Below, piece by piece: positions 42,674-53,681 of a DNA stretch of 64,000 nt. The stretch is from contig NZ_NZMB01000012.1 in assembly GCF_002694385.1 (NCBI RefSeq), forward strand, positions 40,778-104,777. The letters run 5' to 3'. A program made the translations under genes and the position numbers. The notes under the pieces are model-generated. The model saw only the letters and a list, made by a program, of their open reading frames with translations. It was not told where the DNA came from and made no database searches. Every line of letters begins with the position of its first letter. Position 1 is the first letter of the stretch. This DNA is from Sneathiella sp. Lineage in GTDB: Bacteria > Pseudomonadota > Alphaproteobacteria > Sneathiellales > Sneathiellaceae.

Positions 42674-44014
42674 TTAATGTCCCTCCCCTTGCGCGACCAT
42701 ATCTGCCGACACGGCTTTTCTTTCTTTCAGGAAGATGGACGGAATGCGGGTTGAAATCAAACCGCGTGGACGCCAGATCATGATCACCACCATGGCCAGC
42801 CCGAAGATCAACATGCGGTACTGCTCCGCCTCGCGGAACAGCTCAAACCCGCCGATCATGGCGATGGACGCAATAACCACGCCGACCTGCGATCCCATGC
42901 CGCCCAGCACGACAATCGCCAGGATCAGCGCCGATTCAATAAAAGTGAAACTTTCCGGCGATATGAACCCCTGCCGTGTTGCGAAAAAAGATCCGGCGAA
43001 ACCAGCGAACATGGCGCCAATCGCGAAGGCTGTCAGCTTGACCGATGTGGTGTTCAGCCCCAGTGAGCGACAGGCAATTTCATCTTCACGCAAAGCTTCC
43101 CACGCCCGTCCGATTGGCAGCCTCCGCAGGCGATTGGTCACAAAGTTGGTGATCAGCGCCAATACCAGAATCAGGAAATACATAAAAATAATTCTGTGGA
43201 TAGAGGAATAGTCCAGTCCGAACAGGTCTGCAAAACCGCCTTCGCTTCGATTGAAGGGGATGCCGAAGAAGCTCGGACGCGGAATGCCGGAAAGCCCATC
43301 GGGTCCGCCCGTGAACTGATACCAGTTGAGCAGGACAACACGGATGATCTCCCCGAAGGCAAGGGTCACAATTGCCAGATAATCCCCCCGCAACCGAAGG
43401 ACAGGGAAGCCGAGAATAATGCCCCAAAAGGCCGCCAGAATACCGGCCAGCGGCAGGCACATCCAGAAAGAAAAGCCAAAATACTGGGCCAGCAGCGCAT
43501 AGGAATAGGCGCCGATGGCATAAAAGGCGACATATCCCAAATCCAGCAGCCCCGCCAGCCCCACAACGATGTTCAGCCCCCACCCCAACATGATATATGT
43601 GAGGATCAGAATGCTGAGATCGAGCAGATAACGGTCCGTTGTCGGCAGAAAGGGAAAGACCAGGGCGAGCAGCAGCATGGCCGGTCCGAAAACCTTGCCG
43701 AACTTTGCTCCGAACGCTCGAAACCCCTGTTTGAGGCCGGTCGGTACGGATACTGCGGGTTGGCCGGGCGCCTTGCTCCAGAAGAAAATCCACAGCAGCA
43801 AGCGCCCAAATACGACAGCCGCGATCACATAGAATGCCTCTGCGAACCGGAGCTCCAATGACAGCCCGCCAGAGGCCGAAACTGTCCGGAAGGCAATCGT
43901 CGAGCCGAAAATCGCCGTCGCAATCAATGCCGTGACAACAAGATCTTTGGCAATTTTTGGAATGTCAAAATGACGTCCCGCTCGTGAGGGGCTGTTTACC
44001 GTATCGGTCATCAA
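42674..44014 (-). CDS. livM: Branched-chain amino acid ABC transporter permease LivM
   Basis: GWGLNIVVGLAGLLDLGYVAFYAIGAY; RLRGDYLAIVTLAFGEI. Confidence 0.94.
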   Translation of the reverse strand: MMTDTVNSPSRAGRHFDIPKIAKDLVVTALIATAIFGSTIAFRTVSASGGLSLELRFAEAFYVIAAVVFGRLLLWIFFWSKAPGQPAVSVPTGLKQGFRAFGAKFGKVFGPAMLLLALVFPFLPTTDRYLLDLSILILTYIMLGWGLNIVVGLAGLLDLGYVAFYAIGAYSYALLAQYFGFSFWMCLPLAGILAAFWGIILGFPVLRLRGDYLAIVTLAFGEIIRVVLLNWYQFTGGPDGLSGIPRPSFFGIPFNRSEGGFADLFGLDYSSIHRIIFMYFLILVLALITNFVTNRLRRLPIGRAWEALREDEIACRSLGLNTTSVKLTAFAIGAMFAGFAGSFFATRQGFISPESFTFIESALILAIVVLGGMGSQVGVVIASIAMIGGFELFREAEQYRMLIFGLAMVVIMIWRPRGLISTRIPSIFLKERKAVSADMVAQGEGH

Positions 44015-44946
44015 ACTTTCTCCACCTCAGGCTTACCAAGCAAGCCTTGCGGCAGAAAAATCAGAACGATTGCCAGCATGGAAAACGCCGCCACATCCTT
44101 ATATTCGACAGAAAAATAAGCCGACCAGAAGGTTTCGATCAATCCGATCACCAGCCCGCCCAGCATCGCGCCCGGCAACGATCCGATACCGCCGAGAACG
44201 GCGGCGGTAAAAGCTTTAACGCCCGCGATAAAGCCAATGAAAAAATCGATCACCCCATAATAGAGAAGAAACATCAGCCCGGCCACGGCCGCCAGCGCCG
44301 CCCCCATGACAAATGTCGTGGAAATGGTCCGGTCCACATTAATGCCGAGAAGCGAGGCCATCTTGCGATCCTGCTCACAGGCGCGTTGCGCCCGCCCCAA
44401 GGATGTCTTGGCTATGATCAGCGAGAAGATGGTCATCAACACAATCGTCACCACAATGATCAGGATTTGCATATTGGAGATCTGTACCGCAAACTCGCCA
44501 TTTGCATCGACGCGCGTCATCAGGGTGTATCCGTCAGCGATCAAGGGTTGCAGTGGCTTCACCCGGGCGCCCTGTGTGATCTGGATATAGTTTTGCAGGA
44601 CAATGGAAATACCAATCGCCGTGATCAGCGGCGCAAGACGGAATGAGCCGCGCAAGGGACGATAGGCCAGCCGCTCTGTCGTCCAGCCGAAAACCGAAGC
44701 AATCACCATGGCCGAGACCAGAACCAGTATCAGCGCCAGAAATGTCATGCCAAGGCCGGTCGAAACGGTGACCCCCAACGCTGTAATGACAATCAGCGCA
44801 ATGAAGGAGCTCACCATAAAGATGTCGCCATGAGCAAAATTGATCATCCCGATGATGCCATAGACCATCGTATAGCCAATGGCGATCAGGCCATAAATCG
44901 ACCCCAGCGTGATCCCATTAATCAACTGCTGTAAAAAATATTCCAT
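44011..44946 (-). CDS. livH: Branched-chain amino acid ABC transporter permease LivH
   Basis: LQQLINGITLGSIYGLIAIGYTMVYGIIGMINFAHGD. Confidence 0.95.
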   Translation of the reverse strand: MEYFLQQLINGITLGSIYGLIAIGYTMVYGIIGMINFAHGDIFMVSSFIALIVITALGVTVSTGLGMTFLALILVLVSAMVIASVFGWTTERLAYRPLRGSFRLAPLITAIGISIVLQNYIQITQGARVKPLQPLIADGYTLMTRVDANGEFAVQISNMQILIIVVTIVLMTIFSLIIAKTSLGRAQRACEQDRKMASLLGINVDRTISTTFVMGAALAAVAGLMFLLYYGVIDFFIGFIAGVKAFTAAVLGGIGSLPGAMLGGLVIGLIETFWSAYFSVEYKDVAAFSMLAIVLIFLPQGLLGKPEVEKV

Positions 44947-45186
44947 TAAGCTCCCCCCGGACAGAAATCCTGCTGTAAGTACAGAAATCAGGCATCATTT
45001 CTATATCTTCGCATAAGATATCATCGCGCATTCCAACCAACTCCCTTCCAAAAAGCTGATCAGATATCTCGCTATATTACCGTATGTCAGAGATTTATTC
45101 GACGCAAGAGGGATTAGACGTAAATTGAATTATTGCGCTCTCATAAAGGGTTAGAGTTGCGATATTTGGTTATTCGGCAAGCGGCT

Positions 45187-45294
45187 TCACGGCATCAAAA
45201 TCAACCGAATTATGAACGCTACAGTACCCACTGCCGCAACGCCCAGAATCCACAGCGCGACAAACCAGAGAAGCTGCCGCAGACGTGGGGACAT
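45187..45294 (-). CDS. 35-aa single-TM protein, DUF2474-like, downstream of cydB
   Basis: MSPRLRQLLWFVALWILGVAAVGTVAFIIRLILMP; not in supplied ORF list; ATG overlaps cydB stop (TGATG). Confidence 0.82.
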   Translation of the reverse strand: MSPRLRQLLWFVALWILGVAAVGTVAFIIRLILMP

Positions 45295-46304
45295 CAGTGA
45301 TATCCTCCGTCCTTGTCAACCTTGCCGCGGAAAACCCAGTAACTATGAATTGTATAGGCCAGAATAATGGGCACCAGCACAACCGTTCCCACGATCATAA
45401 ACCGCAGACTGGTCTCCGGGGCGGCCGCATCCCAAATGGTGAGATGCGGCGGTACCATACGGGGGTAAAAGCTGATCCCAATGCCGATATAACAAAGCAG
45501 AAAAATCCCCTGCGCCGCAAAGAAGGGACGAATTTCATGCCCTTTTTTGAGACCCAGGAACAGAACCGCCGCGCAGATCGCCAGCAGGAACGGCACCAAA
45601 ATGCTGAAAATAAGATTGGGCCCCTCAAACCAGCGATGGTGATATTCCGTATCCAAAAACGGCGTGACAAGGCTGACAACGCCGATGAGAATAAGCGTCC
45701 CTGCACCGGAAATCATCGCAAAACGTCTGGCACGCGCCTGCAAATCGCCTTCCGTTTTCATGACAAGCCATGTGGCCCCCAGCAGGGCATAGCCGACAAC
45801 GAGACAGCCGCCGGTCAGCACCGAAAAGGGAGACAGCCAGTCAAACCGCCCGCCCGCATAGCTGCGGCCGACCACATCAATCCCTTCGATCAGGGCACCC
45901 AGGCAGATCCCTTGCGCAAAAGTTGCAACCAGCGATCCGAAAGCAAAGGAACGATCCCACCAGATCCGGTTCTTTTCACTGACACGCCAACGGAATTCGA
46001 AGGCCACACCGCGGAAAATAAGCCCGAGCAGCATGACGATAATCGGCATGTAGAGCGCAGGCAGCACGATCGAATAAGCGAGTGGAAATACAGCCAGCAA
46101 TCCCCCGCCACCCATCACCAGCCAGGTTTCGTTACCATCCCAGATCGGCGCGACCGAATTCATCATATCATCGCGATGCCCCGTTCGCGGCGAAACCAAG
46201 GGAAACAAAATGCCAATGCCAAGATCAAACCCGTCAAGCGCGACATAGACAAGGATGGCGAAGGCAATGATTGCTGCCCAGATGAGAGGTAAATCGAGTT
46301 CCAT
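45294..46304 (-). CDS. cydB: Cytochrome bd-type (cyanide-insensitive) oxidase subunit II
   Basis: DLPLIWAAIIAFAILVYVALDGFDLGIGILFP; ATG at 46304 avoids overlap with cydA. Confidence 0.94.
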   Translation of the reverse strand: MELDLPLIWAAIIAFAILVYVALDGFDLGIGILFPLVSPRTGHRDDMMNSVAPIWDGNETWLVMGGGGLLAVFPLAYSIVLPALYMPIIVMLLGLIFRGVAFEFRWRVSEKNRIWWDRSFAFGSLVATFAQGICLGALIEGIDVVGRSYAGGRFDWLSPFSVLTGGCLVVGYALLGATWLVMKTEGDLQARARRFAMISGAGTLILIGVVSLVTPFLDTEYHHRWFEGPNLIFSILVPFLLAICAAVLFLGLKKGHEIRPFFAAQGIFLLCYIGIGISFYPRMVPPHLTIWDAAAPETSLRFMIVGTVVLVPIILAYTIHSYWVFRGKVDKDGGYH

Positions 46305-46320
46305 GATATTTTCCCCCCGC

Positions 46321-47718
46321 TCAACTATCCGCCGCATCAAGAGTGGCTGACGCCGCCGTAATGCCCAGCGCCCGCTTCAAGTCCGTCGCATCATCGTCCA
46401 TATCGACTGATGGCGGCTTCTTCATCAGCCTGAGCATGTAATATACCCCCGCCCCGAACAGAACGAAGTAAACGACGATGAAGGCAAGCAGCGTTGTTCC
46501 GACTTCCGAAGCATTGAGCGGAGACGCACTCTCGGATGTTCGCATCACCCCATAGATAGTCCAGGGCTGGCGGCCGACCTCGGTCGTGATCCATCCGCAC
46601 AAGACCGCGACAAATCCGAGCGGCCCGGATGCGACCGCCGCGCGAGCCAGCCACCTGTCTTCATACAGCCGGCCCCGATAGCGGCAGAGCAGGCTCCACC
46701 CTCCAATGGCCAGCATGATCAGGCCGATACCAACCATGATGCGAAAAGACCAGAAGACGATAAAGGCATTCGGCCAGTCCTCTTTCGGGAAGGATTTCAG
46801 CCCCTGAATCTCTCCGTCCCAGCTATGGGTCAAAATCAACGATCCCAGGCGCGGCACTTCAATGGAATAGAGTGTCTCTTCGCGTTCATTGTCAGGAATA
46901 CCGAACAGGATGAGCGGCGCTCCTTTCGCATTCTCGTAATGTCCTTCCATGGCCGCCACCTTCGCCGGTTGATGTTCAAGCGTATTGAGACCATGCAGGT
47001 CTCCGGCAAATATCTGGACCGGGGTCACAAGCGCCGCCATCCACATGGCCATGGAAAACATCAGCCGGGCATTCCGGTCCGCCGTATTATGCAGAAGGTG
47101 ATACGCCCCGACCGCCCCGACGACAAAGGCCGTTGTGAGATACGCGGCCAGCACCATATGCACCAGGCGATAGGGAAATGACGGATTGAAAATCACGGCC
47201 AGCCAGTCATCGGGAACGAATTGTCCGGCCTCGCTTATGATGTAGCCGGTCGGGGTCTGCATCCAGGAGTTGACCGACAAAATCCAGAAGGCGGAAAACA
47301 GCGTACCAACCGCCACCATCAGCGTCGCAAAGAAATGCAGCTTCGGGCCGACACGTTTCTCGCCAAATAGCATGATGCCGAGAAACCCCGCCTCCAGGAA
47401 AAAGGCGGACAGCACCTCATACCCCATCAGCGGCCCGATGACCGGCCCGGCCCTGTCGGAAAAGACCGACCAGTTGGTGCCGAACTGATAGGCCATGACA
47501 ATGCCCGACACGACGCCCATGGCAAACCCGATGGCGAAAATCACCTTCCAGTAGTTGAAAAGTTCGAGATACCGGGCGTCTTTCTTCCACAGCCACATCC
47601 CCTCCAGCACGGCCAGATAGCTGGCAAGGCCGATGGAAAACGCCGGAAAGATGATATGAAATGATACCGTAAATGCGAATTGCAATCTTGCAAGATCTAT
47701 GGCGCTGATATCAAACAT
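46321..47718 (-). CDS. cydA: Cytochrome bd-type (CioA-like) oxidase subunit I
   Basis: LARLQFAFTVSFHIIFPAFSIGLA; short Q-loop; GRQPWTIYGVMRT. Confidence 0.95.
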   Translation of the reverse strand: MFDISAIDLARLQFAFTVSFHIIFPAFSIGLASYLAVLEGMWLWKKDARYLELFNYWKVIFAIGFAMGVVSGIVMAYQFGTNWSVFSDRAGPVIGPLMGYEVLSAFFLEAGFLGIMLFGEKRVGPKLHFFATLMVAVGTLFSAFWILSVNSWMQTPTGYIISEAGQFVPDDWLAVIFNPSFPYRLVHMVLAAYLTTAFVVGAVGAYHLLHNTADRNARLMFSMAMWMAALVTPVQIFAGDLHGLNTLEHQPAKVAAMEGHYENAKGAPLILFGIPDNEREETLYSIEVPRLGSLILTHSWDGEIQGLKSFPKEDWPNAFIVFWSFRIMVGIGLIMLAIGGWSLLCRYRGRLYEDRWLARAAVASGPLGFVAVLCGWITTEVGRQPWTIYGVMRTSESASPLNASEVGTTLLAFIVVYFVLFGAGVYYMLRLMKKPPSVDMDDDATDLKRALGITAASATLDAADS

Positions 47719-47943
47719 ACGGTATAACCTTCATAAATATTCGAAGACTGCATGAGAATATCATAAGTATAGCATATTATTGCGTGACAAAGCAGCGCAT
47801 GCGACAATTTGTGCGGCGCTGTCCATTCCGGACGCTAAAGCAAAGCGTTTGAAAACAGGCAATTGCCACATTAATTATGTCGGCATCGGTCCCGCGCCCA
47901 TTCAGGGGGAGCCGGATGCCTCTAATTGAAGCGGGAGGGACTG

Positions 47944-48033
47944 TGGCGGTCGGTGAGAGATTCGAACTCTCGAAGGGCTTGCACCCTTACCGGTTTTCGA
48001 GACCGGCGCATTCAACCACTCTGCCAACCGACC
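47944..48033 (-). tRNA. tRNA-Ser (anticodon CGA)
   Basis: Minus strand GGTCGGTTGGCAGAGTGGTTGAATGCGCCGGTCTCGAAAACCGGTAAGGGTGCAAGCCCTTCGAGAGTTCGAATCTCTCACCGACCGCCA; acceptor GGTCGGT/ACCGACC, anticodon loop CTCGAAA, encoded CCA, long variable arm. Confidence 0.97.
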
Positions 48034-48173
48034 GCATGCAGGTTCAGGCTTTCGCCCCCTCGCGAGAGGGCTGGATAACCTGAATTATCTTCGGAAATCG
48101 GCTTGTAGCGCATGGGATATAACGGTGCAAGGAGAGAATGGCTTAAAAACTTCGAAACGACGCCGGAATCATG

Positions 48174-48201
48174 TTGACTTCGCCCGGACCATGGATATAT
48201 T
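48174..48201 (+). promoter_or_regulatory. Candidate sigma70-type promoter for rplU-rpmA
   Basis: TTGACT-N16-TATATT upstream of rplU. Confidence 0.5.
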
Positions 48202-48273
48202 GCGCCCTTCAATTACGGTGCGCTGGAAAATCGGTTCTGGCGGGCCATTCAACATGTTCGAAACGGATCAGCC

Positions 48274-48729
48274 ATGTTTGCAGTGATCAAAACCGGCGGC
48301 AAGCAATATAAAGTCGCCAAAGACGATGTTATCAAGGTGGAACGCCTCGCAGGCGAAGCCGGAGATAGCGTACAGCTGGACCAGGTTCTGGCCATTTCCG
48401 GCGATAATGGCGCCCTGACAGTTGGCGCACCGCTTGTGGATGGCGCCGTTGTTTCCGCCACCCTGCTGGAGCAGGCCCGCGCCGACAAGATCGTCGTCTT
48501 CAAGAAAAAACGTCGTCAGAACTATCGCCGCAAGGCAGGTCATCGTCAGGATTTGACTGTTCTGAGAATCACGGACATTGCCGCAAAGGGCGCCAAGAAG
48601 TCTGCCGCAAAATCTGCGGAAGCGAAAACCGACGCCGTGAAGGAAGAAAAGGCCGAAACCGCTGCGGAAAAAGCCCCCGCCAAGAAAGCGGCGCCGAAGA
48701 AGGCCGCGGCCAAGAAAACCGAGGAGTAA
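48274..48729 (+). CDS. rplU: 50S ribosomal protein L21 with Lys/Ala-rich C-terminal extension
   Basis: [48 protein letters not shown]. Confidence 0.97.
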   Translation: MFAVIKTGGKQYKVAKDDVIKVERLAGEAGDSVQLDQVLAISGDNGALTVGAPLVDGAVVSATLLEQARADKIVVFKKKRRQNYRRKAGHRQDLTVLRITDIAAKGAKKSAAKSAEAKTDAVKEEKAETAAEKAPAKKAAPKKAAAKKTEE

Positions 48730-48734
48730 TCTAA

Positions 48735-48992
48735 ATGGCACATAAAAAAGCTGGCGGTTCATCCCGTAACGGTCGCGATTCAGCCGGTCGCCGCCTTGGC
48801 ATCAAGAAATACGGCGGCGAGAAAGTCATCCCGGGCAACATCATTCTGCGCCAGCGCGGCACCAAATGGTACCCGGGCGAGAATGTTGGCATAGGCAAGG
48901 ATCACACCATCTTCGCCGTTACCGAGGGTAATGTTAAATTTACCAAGAAAAGTGGCGGAAAGATCTATGTATCCGTAGAGCAGCAGGCCTGA
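48735..48992 (+). CDS. rpmA: 50S ribosomal protein L27
   Basis: [28 protein letters not shown]. Confidence 0.98.
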   Translation: MAHKKAGGSSRNGRDSAGRRLGIKKYGGEKVIPGNIILRQRGTKWYPGENVGIGKDHTIFAVTEGNVKFTKKSGGKIYVSVEQQA

Positions 48993-49024
48993 CGCCCGCC
49001 GCACACGGTTAAAGGATTTTGAAG

Positions 49025-49056
49025 AAGGGGAATGGTCCGGCCATTCCCCTTTTTTA
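49025..49056 (+). terminator. Rho-independent terminator after rpmA
   Basis: AAGGGGAATGG-TCCGG-CCATTCCCCTTTTTT. Confidence 0.9.
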
Positions 49057-49112
49057 TTGACCGGAACATATCATATTACACTGGTCACACGACAAGACAG
49101 CAGGCGGCATCC

Positions 49113-50177
49113 ATGAAGTTTCTCGATCAGGCAAAAGTATATCTTCGTTCCGGCAACGGCGGTCCCGGCGCGCTGAGCTTCCGGCGTGAAAAATTCATTG
49201 AGTTCGGTGGCCCGAACGGCGGCGACGGCGGCCGCGGCGGCAGCGTTATTATTGAATGTGTGGAAGGCCTCAACACCCTCATCGACTATCGTTATCAGCA
49301 GCATTTCAAGGCCAAGAATGGCGGCCATGGCATGGGGCAGGACAGAACCGGGGCGGCCGCGGCCGATATCATTCTGAAAGTCCCTGTCGGGACACAGGTT
49401 CTGGAAGAAGACAATGAAACCCTGATCGCCGATTTTACAGAAGTCGGTCAGCGCATGGTTCTGTGCAAGGGTGGGGATGGCGGACGCGGCAACGCCGCCT
49501 TCAAGACATCGACAAACCGCGCCCCACGTAAATTCGAACCCGGCTGGCCGGGAGAAGAAAGGTGGATATGGCTGCGGCTGAAGCTGATCGCCGATGTCGG
49601 GCTGGTTGGGCTTCCAAATGCCGGAAAGTCCACCTTCCTTAGCGTCACCAGCCGGGCGAAACCGAAAATTGCCGATTATCCCTTCACCACCCTGGTGCCG
49701 CAGCTCGGGGTTGTCGCCGTTGGCGAGCGGGAGTTTGTGCTTGCCGATATTCCGGGCCTTATCGAAGGGGCATCGGAAGGCGTTGGTCTCGGACATCGGT
49801 TCCTTGGGCATGTGGAACGCTGCCGTGTTCTACTTCATTTGATAGACGCCACCGAAGAAGATGTCGCGGCCTCCTACAGGACAATCCGCAGCGAACTGGC
49901 GGCCTATGACGAGGGGCTGGCGGCGAAACCGGAAGTCGTTGCCCTTAACAAGATGGACTCCGTCAGCGAGGAAGACCTTGCCAAAAAGGTTCGGGACATC
50001 GAGAAAATCACGGGAAAGCCCGTACATGTCATCTCTGCCGTCATTGGCGAAAATGTGGAACCGCTCCTGTTCGACCTGCTCAAAGTCGTGGATGCGGGCA
50101 AGGCTGAAGAGCGCGCCGAGCAAGAGGCGGAGCAAAGAAAACAGGCCGGAGAAGAAGCGGAAACATGGCGCCCCTGA
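49113..50177 (+). CDS. obgE: GTPase Obg
   Basis: [51 protein letters not shown]. Confidence 0.97.
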   Translation: MKFLDQAKVYLRSGNGGPGALSFRREKFIEFGGPNGGDGGRGGSVIIECVEGLNTLIDYRYQQHFKAKNGGHGMGQDRTGAAAADIILKVPVGTQVLEEDNETLIADFTEVGQRMVLCKGGDGGRGNAAFKTSTNRAPRKFEPGWPGEERWIWLRLKLIADVGLVGLPNAGKSTFLSVTSRAKPKIADYPFTTLVPQLGVVAVGEREFVLADIPGLIEGASEGVGLGHRFLGHVERCRVLLHLIDATEEDVAASYRTIRSELAAYDEGLAAKPEVVALNKMDSVSEEDLAKKVRDIEKITGKPVHVISAVIGENVEPLLFDLLKVVDAGKAEERAEQEAEQRKQAGEEAETWRP

Positions 50178-51289
50178 TCAACAGATTCACACGTGCGAAA
50201 CGTATCGTTATCAAAATCGGTTCCGCCCTGCTGGTCGATAGCAGTACCGGCAAGCTGCGCCGTGAATGGCTGGGCGCCCTGTCCGAGGATATTTCCGGAA
50301 TGCGTTCACAGGGACAGGAAGTATTGATTGTCTCCAGCGGTTCCATTGCCATGGGCAGGCATGTTCTCGGCCTCAGGAACGGTCCCTTACGACTGGAGGA
50401 AAGTCAGGCGGCGGCAGCTATCGGCCAAATCCAGCTCGCTCACGCCTATCAGGAAATCCTTGCCCTGCAGGACATTCAGGTGGCGCAAATTCTTCTCACT
50501 CCCGGCGACACGGAGGAACGCAGGCGGTACCTCAATGCCCGCAGCACCATCAGCACCCTGCTCGCCCTTGGCGCCCTGCCCGTCGTCAATGAAAACGATA
50601 CTGTTGCCACCAGTGAAATCCGATATGGCGATAATGACCGCCTCGCCGCGCGCGTCGCGCAGATGATCTCGGCCGATTGTCTGGTCCTGCTCAGCGATAT
50701 CGACGGCCTCTATACGGCGGACCCCAAAGCCAACCCCGATGCCCGCTTTATCCGCGAGGTAACGGACCTGAATGATGATATTCTCGCCATGGCCAGTAAG
50801 ACCAAAACCGATGTGGGCCGGGGCGGAATGGAAACAAAGCTGAAGGCAGCCCAGATTGCCATGGCCGCCGGGTGCAATATGTTTATTACCAGCGGCACGA
50901 TCGCTCATCCGCTGAAATCCATGCAGGAAGGGGCAAACTTCACCTGTTTTATCGCCCGCGACACGCCCCGCTCGGCACGCAAGAAGTGGATTGCCGCAGG
51001 GCTTTCCTCCAGTGGTCGCCTGACCATCGATGCCGGTGCGGAAAAAGCCTTGAAATCGGGGAAAAGTCTGCTGCCTGCCGGTGTGACACAGGTGGAGGGT
51101 GAATTTCAGCGCGGCGATCTTGTGACGGTCGTAAATACGGCGGATATTGAACTTGGCCGGGGTCTGGTCGCCTATTCCTCTGACGATGCGGCGCGGATCA
51201 TCGGCCATAAAAGTGGTGAGATTACAGAAATTCTGGGCTATTCTGGCCGGGATGAAATGATTCACCGTGATGAACTTGCCTTGAACTAG
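50165..51289 (+). CDS. proB: Glutamate 5-kinase with PUA domain
   Basis: [37 protein letters not shown]-terminal PUA-like region. Confidence 0.97.
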   Translation: MAPLINRFTRAKRIVIKIGSALLVDSSTGKLRREWLGALSEDISGMRSQGQEVLIVSSGSIAMGRHVLGLRNGPLRLEESQAAAAIGQIQLAHAYQEILALQDIQVAQILLTPGDTEERRRYLNARSTISTLLALGALPVVNENDTVATSEIRYGDNDRLAARVAQMISADCLVLLSDIDGLYTADPKANPDARFIREVTDLNDDILAMASKTKTDVGRGGMETKLKAAQIAMAAGCNMFITSGTIAHPLKSMQEGANFTCFIARDTPRSARKKWIAAGLSSSGRLTIDAGAEKALKSGKSLLPAGVTQVEGEFQRGDLVTVVNTADIELGRGLVAYSSDDAARIIGHKSGEITEILGYSGRDEMIHRDELALN

Positions 51290-51310
51290 ACAATATAAAC
51301 GGACAGCAAG

Positions 51311-52597
51311 ATGACAGCACAGCCTCAACTCAACCGGGATGGCGATATCGCCGCAATGATGGAAGAACTGGGCCGCCGCGCACGCAAAGCGGCGAAGATC
51401 CTGTCGCTTGCTCCGACGGAGGCAAAGAACCAAGCCCTGATCGAGGCCGCGAAGGCTCTTCGCGCCCGCAAGGCTGACATTCTCGCGGCGAATGAGAAGG
51501 ATCTCATCGCCGGACGCGCCAAAGGGCTGACGGCGGCCCTTCTCGACCGGCTGGAGCTGAATGATAACCGTATCGAGGCCATGGCGGCGGGACTTGACGC
51601 CATCGCAGAGTTGCCCGATCCCGTAGGTGATATCATGACGGAGTGGGAGCGTCCGAACGGCCTGCAAATCTCCCGCGTGCGCGTCCCCCTCGGCGTGATT
51701 GGCATCATTTACGAATCCCGCCCCAATGTCACGGCCGATGCCGGTGCGCTCTGTCTCAAGGCGGGAAATGCCTGTATCTTGCGTGGCGGCTCCGAAAGCT
51801 ATCACTCCAGCCGTGCCATCTGGTCTTGCCTACAGGACGGATTGTCTGCCGCCGCCCTCCCCGTTGATGCCATCCAGATGATCGAGACAACGGACAGGGC
51901 CGCCGTCGGCGCGCTGCTTACTCTTTCCGATTATGTGGATGTAATTGTACCGCGCGGTGGGCGCAGCCTGATCGAGCGAGTGCAGAAGGAAAGCCGCATC
52001 CCGGTTTTCTCCCATCTCGACGGGCTGGTTCATATATATATCGACGCCAAGGCCGATCCGGCCAAGGCCCGCCAAATCGTGCTCAATTCAAAAATGCGGC
52101 GGGTCAGCATCTGCGGCGCGCTGGAAACGCTGCTTGTCAGTCGATCGGTGGCCGAGACCCTGCTTCCTGAGATCCTCAATGACCTGATTGAAGCCGGATG
52201 TGAAATACGGGGGGATGAAGCGGTCCGCAAGCTCGATACGCGCGTCGGAGAGGCAACCGAAGAAGACTGGCGAACGGAATATCTGGAACCCATTCTCTCG
52301 GTCCGTATTGTCGAGGATCTTGCGGCCGCGATCGAACATATCGAAACCTATGGCTCCCATCATACCGACTGTATTATTACAGAAGATGCTGCCGCCGCCC
52401 GTCGCTTCATGCAAGAGGTGGACAGCGCCATCGTCCTGCAAAACGCCTCCACCCAGTTTGCCGATGGCGGCGAGTTTGGCATGGGCGCGGAAATCGGCAT
52501 TTCCACTGGCAAGATGCACGCCCGCGGCCCGGTCGGCGTCGAACAGCTTACCAGCTTCAAATATATCGTCCGGGGCGACGGTCAGACGCGGCCCTGA
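51311..52597 (+). CDS. proA: Glutamate-5-semialdehyde dehydrogenase
   Basis: [35 protein letters not shown]. Confidence 0.97.
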   Translation: MTAQPQLNRDGDIAAMMEELGRRARKAAKILSLAPTEAKNQALIEAAKALRARKADILAANEKDLIAGRAKGLTAALLDRLELNDNRIEAMAAGLDAIAELPDPVGDIMTEWERPNGLQISRVRVPLGVIGIIYESRPNVTADAGALCLKAGNACILRGGSESYHSSRAIWSCLQDGLSAAALPVDAIQMIETTDRAAVGALLTLSDYVDVIVPRGGRSLIERVQKESRIPVFSHLDGLVHIYIDAKADPAKARQIVLNSKMRRVSICGALETLLVSRSVAETLLPEILNDLIEAGCEIRGDEAVRKLDTRVGEATEEDWRTEYLEPILSVRIVEDLAAAIEHIETYGSHHTDCIITEDAAAARRFMQEVDSAIVLQNASTQFADGGEFGMGAEIGISTGKMHARGPVGVEQLTSFKYIVRGDGQTRP

Positions 52598-52605
52598 TAC
52601 GCTTG

Positions 52606-53211
52606 ATGAAAGGTCTGAAAATAGGGCTGCTGGGTGGATCCTTCAATCCGGCCCATGACGGGCACCGCCAGATAAGCCTGGCGGCGCTGCGGCTTCTTGA
52701 TCTGGATGAAATCTGGTGGCTTGTCTCGCCCCAGAACCCTCTCAAACCGGCGGAAGGTATGGCCGGGTTCCGGGAACGCTTCGACTATGCCAAAGGTATT
52801 GCCAGGCATCCGCGCATCAAGATTTCCGATTTCGAAGGGCGGATCGGGGAGCAGCGAACGGTTCGCACCCTCACCGCCCTGAAAGCGACATTTCCGCAAC
52901 ATCGCTTTGTCTGGCTGATGGGGGCGGACAATCTTGTCCAGCTTCCCAAGTGGCAGCAATGGGAAAAGATCATGTCTCTGGTTCCCATGGCGGTGTTCAA
53001 CCGTCCGGGCTTCACCTATAAGGCATTGAATGGCAAGGCCGCTGTCAAGTTTCGCAAATACAGGCATTTTGACAATTGCTTCGGCAATGACCGCCGCCAC
53101 CTTGCCCGCATGCGTCCGCCCGCCTGGGCCTTTCTGCCCGAGACCACGATAAATCTGAGCAGTACGCAAATAAGAAATTCTCGTGACATGACAGGAAATA
53201 CTTGCCCTTGA
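52606..53211 (+). CDS. nadD: Nicotinate-nucleotide adenylyltransferase
   Basis: KIGLLGGSFNPAHDGHRQISLAAL; WLMGADNL; ISSTQIR-like LSSTQIRNS. Confidence 0.94.
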   Translation: MKGLKIGLLGGSFNPAHDGHRQISLAALRLLDLDEIWWLVSPQNPLKPAEGMAGFRERFDYAKGIARHPRIKISDFEGRIGEQRTVRTLTALKATFPQHRFVWLMGADNLVQLPKWQQWEKIMSLVPMAVFNRPGFTYKALNGKAAVKFRKYRHFDNCFGNDRRHLARMRPPAWAFLPETTINLSSTQIRNSRDMTGNTCP

Positions 53212-53285
53212 GGTGAAAACTTCCCAAATTAAAGATGTGAGGACGACCCTTGATCATTTTTACTGGAGATTAATTGATCCCTATT

Positions 53286-53645
53286 ATGAAAGCTAGTAAA
53301 GCTGAAGTAGCTAAGCTCCGCGACCTCGTTGAAAAAACTCTGAACGACGATAAAGCGGAAGACCTTGTGTCAATCGACCTTGCCGGAAAAACTTCCTTCG
53401 CTGACTATATGATTATTGCCAATGGCCGGTCTTCCCGCCAGGTGACGGCTATGGCAGATCACTTGAAAGAACGCATCAAGGAAGCAGGGTTCGGCACGGT
53501 TCGCATGGAAGGACAAACCGGCGGTGACTGGATTCTGGTTGATGCCGGGGATGTTGTGATCCATCTGTTCAGACCAGAAGTCCGGAATTTTTACAACCTG
53601 GAGAAAATCTGGGCGCCAAATATTCCAATGGAGATGATGGGCTGA
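53286..53645 (+). CDS. rsfS: Ribosome silencing factor
   Basis: DLAGKTSFADYMIIANGRSSRQV; GDWILVDAGDVVIHLFRPEVRNFYNLEKIW. Confidence 0.95.
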   Translation: MKASKAEVAKLRDLVEKTLNDDKAEDLVSIDLAGKTSFADYMIIANGRSSRQVTAMADHLKERIKEAGFGTVRMEGQTGGDWILVDAGDVVIHLFRPEVRNFYNLEKIWAPNIPMEMMG

Positions 53646-53681
53646 CCTTAAAACGGTTGGCGCTGATCAAAGGATAAGCGG

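Noticed and set aside
45285-46292. 335-aa plus-strand ORF
   Set aside because: Antisense to cydB; highly charged, low-plausibility composition
47877-48083. 68-aa plus-strand ORF
   Set aside because: Runs across the tRNA-Ser gene on the opposite strand
50387-51805. 472-aa minus-strand ORF
   Set aside because: Antisense to proB/proA, both confidently identified
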